From Bacteroidales bacterium (GTDB lineage: Bacteria; Bacteroidota; Bacteroidia; Bacteroidales; UBA3824), in the NCBI GenBank assembly GCA_017535325.1, contig JAFXUC010000034.1:1-52744 (forward strand): a stretch of 52,744 nucleotides of DNA, given 5' to 3'. The notes beneath the pieces are model-generated. The model was not told where the DNA came from, did not search any database, and saw only the letters and a list, made by a program, of their open reading frames with translations. A program made the translations under genes and the position numbers. Positions 49,107 through 52,744 of this stretch are shown here, one piece after another; the stretch's first letter is position 1; every line of letters begins with the position of its first letter.

Positions 49107-50873
49107 TTACACAAAATCAAGGTTAAGTTCTGTTTTCAACACGCCGAGATTGTTGTTTTGAGAGTTCAAAAAGTTGAATTTGTCGGCATCGGTGTAAATC
49201 ATATTTTTTGACGCGGTTTCGTCCACCCTCGTAACCACTTGAATTTTAGAGTTATGCAACTGCTGACGGATATATTTTAGAAAGCCGTCGCGGACTTCGT
49301 TTATCGCATCGTTTTGAAGCGAGTTTTGAAGCGTCATCTCCAAAACGTAATTTTCCTTGATTGTCGGGACAGAACTTACGAAAATCGCGTGAAGTCTCGG
49401 TTTTTTGTTCTGATAAATCGCGGCAAGTTTCTGCCACAACTGCGCCACTTGTTCCTGCGTAAAATCCTGACATTCATCTGTTTGAGGTGCTGCGTTTTGG
49501 GCTGCCTGCTGTTGAGCCGCCTGTTGCTGCTGTGCTGCCTGCTGTTTTTGCCGCTGCATCAAATCTTTTATGCTGACACTTGCAACCGGCTGTGCTGCTG
49601 TCTGTTGAACGGCGGGCTGAGGTTTGGGTTGCGGAGTTGTCTGCGGAGTGGGAGAGGGCTGACTGACAGTCTGTTGCTGGACAGGCTGCGGTGTTGTAAC
49701 AGTCTGCTGCTGAACTGGTTGCGTGGCGGTTGGTTGTGCTGAAACAGGCTGTGTCTGTTGAGCCTGCTGTTGTGTTATGGCGTTGCTGATGTTGCAAAGT
49801 TGCATCAGCATCAACTCTACCAAAAGCCGCTTGTTTTTGCTGTCGCGGTAATCAAGGTCGCAACGGTTTGTGATGTTGAGCGCGTTGTACAAAAACGGCA
49901 GTGTAACCTGTTGAGCCTGAGTTTTGTAACGTTCTTTTATGTCGGCACCGACTTCCAAAAGTTGCAGCGTTGAAACGTCCCTGCAAACCATTATGTCCCT
50001 CAAATGTTGTGAAAGACCCGTTACAAAATGGTGAGCGTCAAAGCCTTTGTTAAGAATCTCGTTAAAAATGAGTAAAGAATTAACGACATCTCCTTTCTTA
50101 AAAAAGTCCACCAAGCGGAAATAATATTCATAATCCAAGACGTTAAGATTGTTGATAACGTCCTGATACGTAAACTTTTTGCCCGAAAAACTAACGATTT
50201 GGTCGAAGAACGAAAGTGCGTCTCTCATACCGCCGTCGGCTTTTTGTGCGATGACGTTAAGACCGTTCGGGTCGGCGTCGATTCCTTCTTTTTGAGCGAG
50301 GTTTTGAAGGTGTCCGACGATGTTTTCGACCTTCATTCGGTTGAAGTCAAAAATCTGACAGCGCGAAAGAATTGTCGGCAGAATTTTGTGCTTTTCGGTG
50401 GTCGCGAGGATAAATTTTGCGTGAGCGGGCGGCTCTTCAAGCGTTTTAAGAAAAGCGTTAAACGCCGCCGTCGAAAGCATGTGAACCTCGTCGACGATGT
50501 AAATGCTGTATTTTCCGATTTGCGGCGGAATCCTCACTTTATCAATGAGTTGGCGTATGTCATCAACGGAGTTGTTGCTTGCCGCGTCGAGTTCGTGAAT
50601 GTTGTACGAGCGGTTTTCGTTGAAGGCTTTGCAGGATTCGCATTCGTTGCAAGCCTCCAAATCAGGCGTAAGGTTTAGACAGTTAATTGTTTTTGCGAAA
50701 ATTCTGGCGCACGTGGTTTTGCCCACGCCCCTTGGTCCGCAAAACAAATAAGCCTGCGCCAACTGATTGTTTTTTATTGCGTTTTTAAGTGTTGCCGTAA
50801 TGCTGCCCTGTCCTACAACCGTGTCAAAGGTTGAAGGGCGGTATTTCCGTGCCGATACTATAAAGTTTTCCAT
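49107..50873 (-). CDS. dnaX: DNA polymerase III subunit gamma/tau
   Basis: 588 aa. Clamp-loader AAA+ domain: Walker A GPRGVGKT (46-53), a four-Cys zinc module (Cys65, 75, 78, 81), DEVH (128-131) and SRC (~170). A long Gln/Pro/Thr-rich linker (~360-470), typical of Bacteroidota DnaX, leads to a C-terminal tau-like part. Gamma/tau loads the sliding clamp and links polymerase to helicase. Promoter not obvious: the start lies 12 bp after a TA operon that has its own promoter, so that promoter may drive dnaX. Confidence 0.95.
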   Translation of the reverse strand: MENFIVSARKYRPSTFDTVVGQGSITATLKNAIKNNQLAQAYLFCGPRGVGKTTCARIFAKTINCLNLTPDLEACNECESCKAFNENRSYNIHELDAASNNSVDDIRQLIDKVRIPPQIGKYSIYIVDEVHMLSTAAFNAFLKTLEEPPAHAKFILATTEKHKILPTILSRCQIFDFNRMKVENIVGHLQNLAQKEGIDADPNGLNVIAQKADGGMRDALSFFDQIVSFSGKKFTYQDVINNLNVLDYEYYFRLVDFFKKGDVVNSLLIFNEILNKGFDAHHFVTGLSQHLRDIMVCRDVSTLQLLEVGADIKERYKTQAQQVTLPFLYNALNITNRCDLDYRDSKNKRLLVELMLMQLCNISNAITQQQAQQTQPVSAQPTATQPVQQQTVTTPQPVQQQTVSQPSPTPQTTPQPKPQPAVQQTAAQPVASVSIKDLMQRQKQQAAQQQQAAQQQAAQNAAPQTDECQDFTQEQVAQLWQKLAAIYQNKKPRLHAIFVSSVPTIKENYVLEMTLQNSLQNDAINEVRDGFLKYIRQQLHNSKIQVVTRVDETASKNMIYTDADKFNFLNSQNNNLGVLKTELNLDFV

Positions 50874-50885
50874 TTTACTTCCTCG

Positions 50886-51161
50886 TTACTTGTCGTCGTA
50901 ATGTCCGTATGCAGAGATTACAAGAACCACAACCTCAGTTTCATAAATTCTGTAAACTAAGCGGTGTTTTCTTGATATTTCCCTGCTCCAACGATTTTCC
51001 GGCTGACCTTTCAGCGGTTCAGGATGCCCAATTCCGGTTTTCGGATGTATTTTTAATTCATCAATAAAGCGCAATGCCTTTTGGTATGCTTTGGGTTCGC
51101 TTTTAGCCAATTTTGCCAAATCATATTGCGCATCAGGTGAAATGTCAATATTATATGTCAT
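50886..51161 (-). CDS. YoeB-like (Txe/RelE superfamily) toxin
   Basis: 91 aa. IDISPDAQYDLAKLAKSEPKAYQKALRFIDEL (in parts), then GIGHPEPLKGQPENRWSREISRKHRLVYRI and a final SAYGHYDDK. The W-SR-I...HRLVY pattern is that of YoeB-type ribosome-dependent mRNA nucleases, with the C-terminal Tyr/His residues. Overlaps the antitoxin gene by 11 bp. Confidence 0.88.
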   Translation of the reverse strand: MTYNIDISPDAQYDLAKLAKSEPKAYQKALRFIDELKIHPKTGIGHPEPLKGQPENRWSREISRKHRLVYRIYETEVVVLVISAYGHYDDK

Positions 51162-51408
51162 ATCCGTTTCTCCTTAATAAGTCCGTAACGGTTTCTCCGT
51201 CTTGAAGTCTTGCGCATTTGCCTTGACGATAATCATCTTCTGCTTTTTCTATTTTGGAGAAAAACTCCTCTTTTGACATCAAAGTTTCGTCCTTTTTTTC
51301 TGCGAGAAGGCTTTTCGCAAAATCCAAAACCTGTTGCAAAAGTCCCTTTCTTGCTGCTATTTGGCTCATCACTGCAAAAAATTCTGAATTTAATTGTAAT
51401 GCTGTCAT
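51151..51408 (-). CDS. Antitoxin partner of the YoeB-like toxin
   Basis: 85 aa. An N-terminal helical region (LNSEFFAVMSQIAARKGLLQQVLDFAK), a middle stretch rich in Lys/Glu and a C-terminal acidic part that overlaps the toxin gene. Similar two-gene layouts are common in Bacteroidota. It is driven by the promoter at 51430-51461, which lies inside the extended cas6 frame. Confidence 0.75.
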   Translation of the reverse strand: MTALQLNSEFFAVMSQIAARKGLLQQVLDFAKSLLAEKKDETLMSKEEFFSKIEKAEDDYRQGKCARLQDGETVTDLLRRNGYDI

Positions 51409-52141
51409 AATTCAAATATTTTATTTCTGCAAATTTAACACAAAAAAAATTATCCTGCAAAAAATCATTGCCGTGCTGAAATTTTCTCTCCCTTACCACT
51501 CCGAAACCGAGGCTGGCATTTTTGCCGAGTCCGATTAAATACGGCAGCGAAATGTTCGTCAAAAAACTCAAATCAAACGACATCAGATAAAGATTTTTGT
51601 AACGCTCGGTGCGGACTTTTGAAACTTCCGTTATCCGGCACAAAAGTTCGTCTTCAAGAAAAATGTCCATACTTTTGAGAAACGAGAGAATGTTGCCTTT
51701 GAGAATGTTTTCCAAAAGGGCGTTTTTTTCTGTTTCTGACTCCAAAGCGTTGTATTTCTTGTAGTTTTCGCTGTTGAGAGGCAGCCAGTTTTCCACTGTG
51801 TAATGAAATTCTGAGTTCCAAAGTTGAACGGCGGTTTTGTTTGCCTTTATCGAAAGAATTTCCATTTCAAGAGTGCGCTCTCCGATTTGAAAAGTGAAAT
51901 TGCCGTTTGAAAACAGTTCGCCGATGGTTTCAACGCCCTGACCGATGCAGACGATTGCGGGATTTTTACCGATTCGCTTGTACTGAATCAGCGGATAAGA
52001 ATAGCGGTAGTTGTCGCCGTCGTGATTGTGAAAAAGTTGCGAGCCTCCCGAAGCGGCAATCACCGCCCCGCGAAAAAGCGGAATTTCATGCTTTTTCAAT
52101 TCGGAAGAAAATTTTACGATTAAAGTCTTGATTTGGCGCAT
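51233..52141 (-). CDS. cas6: Cas6-like CRISPR RNA endonuclease with a read-through tail
   Basis: 302 aa as read. Residues 1-~216 look like a Cas6 RAMP protein: FHNHDG (His near 38-40) with RYSYPLIQYKRIGKNPAIV and the glycine-rich loop GLGKNASLGFG (204-214). Normal Cas6 proteins end soon after this loop. From ~217 on the frame reads through the TA promoter and part of the antitoxin gene, and this part looks non-native. So the original stop has been lost or replaced when the TA module landed. Cas6 cuts CRISPR transcripts; no cas1, cas2 or CRISPR array is visible in the window. Confidence 0.75.
   Translation of the reverse strand: MRQIKTLIVKFSSELKKHEIPLFRGAVIAASGGSQLFHNHDGDNYRYSYPLIQYKRIGKNPAIVCIGQGVETIGELFSNGNFTFQIGERTLEMEILSIKANKTAVQLWNSEFHYTVENWLPLNSENYKKYNALESETEKNALLENILKGNILSFLKSMDIFLEDELLCRITEVSKVRTERYKNLYLMSFDLSFLTNISLPYLIGLGKNASLGFGVVRERKFQHGNDFLQDNFFCVKFAEIKYLNYDSITIKFRIFCSDEPNSSKKGTFATGFGFCEKPSRRKKGRNFDVKRGVFLQNRKSRR
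51430..51461 (-). promoter_or_regulatory. Promoter of the YoeB-like TA pair
   Basis: Minus strand TAAATTTG (51437-51430) with TTTG (51461-51458) 20 bp upstream. It falls inside the read-through tail of the cas6 frame, so the TA module probably replaced the old 3' end of cas6. Confidence 0.75.
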
Positions 52142-52154
52142 TTTGATTTTTGTA

Positions 52155-52361
52155 TTACATTATAAGTCTGATTCTTCCGTCTTCTTTGACGAAAGTTTCC
52201 CTGTGGTGCATTATGACGGCGTAAACCTGCTGGATTGTAACCGGCTGACCGTCTTTGCGGATATGCAGTCTCCGGGCGTTAATCATTTCGGTGATTTGGT
52301 CAACGCGCAGTCCGTGTCCGCCCGATGCTATTAAATAAACGATGGCTTCTACAAGTGTCAT
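52155..52361 (-). CDS. Small HARE-HTH-like winged-helix protein (68 aa)
   Basis: TLVEAIVYLIASGGHGLRVDQITEMINARRLH (in parts) followed by GQPVTIQQVYAVIMHH and a short beta pair (ETFVKEDGRIRLI). This is the HB1/ASXL/HARE-HTH pattern: three helices plus a wing. Such small proteins bind DNA. It precedes cas6 by 13 bp and is driven by a good promoter at 52378-52409, so it may regulate or cooperate with cas6. The link to CRISPR is only positional. Confidence 0.65.
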   Translation of the reverse strand: MTLVEAIVYLIASGGHGLRVDQITEMINARRLHIRKDGQPVTIQQVYAVIMHHRETFVKEDGRIRLIM

Positions 52362-52377
52362 AATTAATTGTTTTGCG

Positions 52378-52409
52378 CAAAGTTACAAAAAGTTTTGCGG
52401 ATTTGCAAA
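52378..52409 (-). promoter_or_regulatory. Promoter of the HARE-HTH-like/cas6 operon
   Basis: Minus strand TAACTTTG (52385-52378) with TTTG (52409-52406) 20 bp upstream, 16 bp before the ATG at 52361. Confidence 0.75.
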
Positions 52410-52426
52410 GGATATTTTTAGAAAAA

Positions 52427-52515
52427 ATGCAGATTTTTGGAGATTATTTTGGAAAGAAATGCAGATTTTCGGAGGTTATGTTGAAAAGAAATGCAGATTT
52501 TCGGAGGTTTATGGC
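52427..52515. repeat. 32-bp tandem repeat, about three copies
   Basis: ATGCAGATTTTCGGAGGTT-type units begin at 52427, 52459 and 52491, exactly 32 bp apart. The first copy is the most diverged. They lie just upstream of the HARE-HTH/cas6 promoter. Confidence 0.8.
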
Positions 52516-52527
52516 CGGGGAAAAGAC

Positions 52528-52602
52528 GAGCCGCAAGCATTGCGGCTCTACGTGGCAGCGACCAAACGCACACCGAATGTAGAGCCGCAATGCTTGCGGC
52601 TC
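52528..52602. repeat. REP-like inverted repeat with palindromic arms
   Basis: Two 24-bp arms (52528-52551, 52579-52602) are perfect reverse complements around a 27-bp spacer. Each arm is itself a hairpin, GAGCCGCAA/TTGCGGCTC with a 3-nt loop. GC-rich compared with the neighbouring DNA. The form suggests a REP-type or MITE-like element. Confidence 0.8.
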
Positions 52603-52630
52603 AAACCAATTCTAATCAATTCTAATTATA

Positions 52631-52744
52631 CAGCAGAGGTTTATGTTTTCAATATCGTCATTTGTTCATTATATCAGCAGGGGTTTATGGTTTCAATATC
52701 GTCATTTGTTCATTATATCAGCAGGGGTTTATGTTTTCAATATC
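52631..52744. repeat. 44-bp tandem repeat, 2.6 copies, cut by the window end
   Basis: Units start at 52631, 52675 and 52719, each with CAGCAGGGGTTTATG and TTCAATATCGTC. Only two positions vary. The array runs off the window so its full length is unknown. Confidence 0.85.

Noticed and set aside
51233..51480. The last ~85 codons of the cas6 frame as a native domain
   Set aside because: This stretch overlaps a complete TA promoter and the antitoxin gene in another frame, and Cas6 relatives end near the glycine-rich loop.
52631..52744. The 44-bp repeats as a CRISPR array next to cas6
   Set aside because: The copies are contiguous and nearly identical over the full 44 bp, with no variable spacers. 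A true array would alternate repeats with different spacers.

Overview
The window looks like a chromosomal segment of an AT-rich Bacteroidota (probably Bacteroidales) genome. The evidence is the Bacteroidota-type promoters (TTTG, 19-20 bp, TAnnTTTG) in front of many genes, the E. coli-type FabI, the Gln/Pro-rich DnaX linker, LolC/E-like and EFR1 proteins, and the LicD/DUF6625/GT32-rich polysaccharide genes. No species can be named from the sequence alone.

Layout. (1) 1-2.9 kb is ordinary chromosome: three near-identical tRNA-Lys(TTT) genes, a small membrane protein, a LolC/E-like permease and fabI. (2) 2.9-24.5 kb is a long minus-strand polysaccharide arm. It holds a Wzx flippase, a Wzy-like polymerase, an acyltransferase, a pyruvyl transferase, many glycosyltransferases, and an unusual sugar-precursor set (MenD-like TPP enzyme, two SDRs, a CMP-sugar-synthetase-like enzyme and a QueC-like PP-loop protein). 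Interrupting it are a Panacea-type toxin-antitoxin (TA) pair, a VapBC pair and a three-gene set (ADP-ribosyltransferase-like toxin, small protein, SecB-like chaperone). (3) 24.6-29.0 kb is the divergent centre: an Rpn-family nuclease gene, xseA, a decayed PIN TA module and a Fic gene. Here two inverted copies of a ~196-bp promoter region face outward, one heading each arm. (4) 29.2-45.8 kb is a plus-strand polysaccharide arm with its own Wzx and Wzy-like protein, three LicD proteins, a HisC/CobD-like aminotransferase, a cytidylyltransferase-oxidoreductase fusion, a CDP-glycerol-transferase-like protein and five glycosyltransferases. It points to a phosphodiester-decorated, teichoic-acid-like glycan. 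(5) 45.9-50.9 kb is housekeeping on the minus strand: sodB, yraN, xseB, an EFR1 flavodoxin/ferredoxin, recF and dnaX. (6) 50.9-52.7 kb holds a YoeB-like TA pair, a cas6-like gene whose 3' end runs into that TA module, a small HARE-HTH-like protein and three kinds of short repeat.

How it fits together. Each arm has its own flippase and polymerase but neither has a recognisable initiating sugar-phosphate transferase, so that step must be encoded elsewhere. Both outer borders carry rho-independent terminators with nearly the same stem. The strongest candidates for undescribed biology are the ART-like toxin/small protein/SecB-like chaperone operon (19.5-20.8 kb), the duplicated inverted promoter region that heads both arms (25.5 and 28.0 kb), and the CDP-alcohol/LicD block with its cytidylyltransferase-Gfo/Idh fusion (29.7-35.9 kb).
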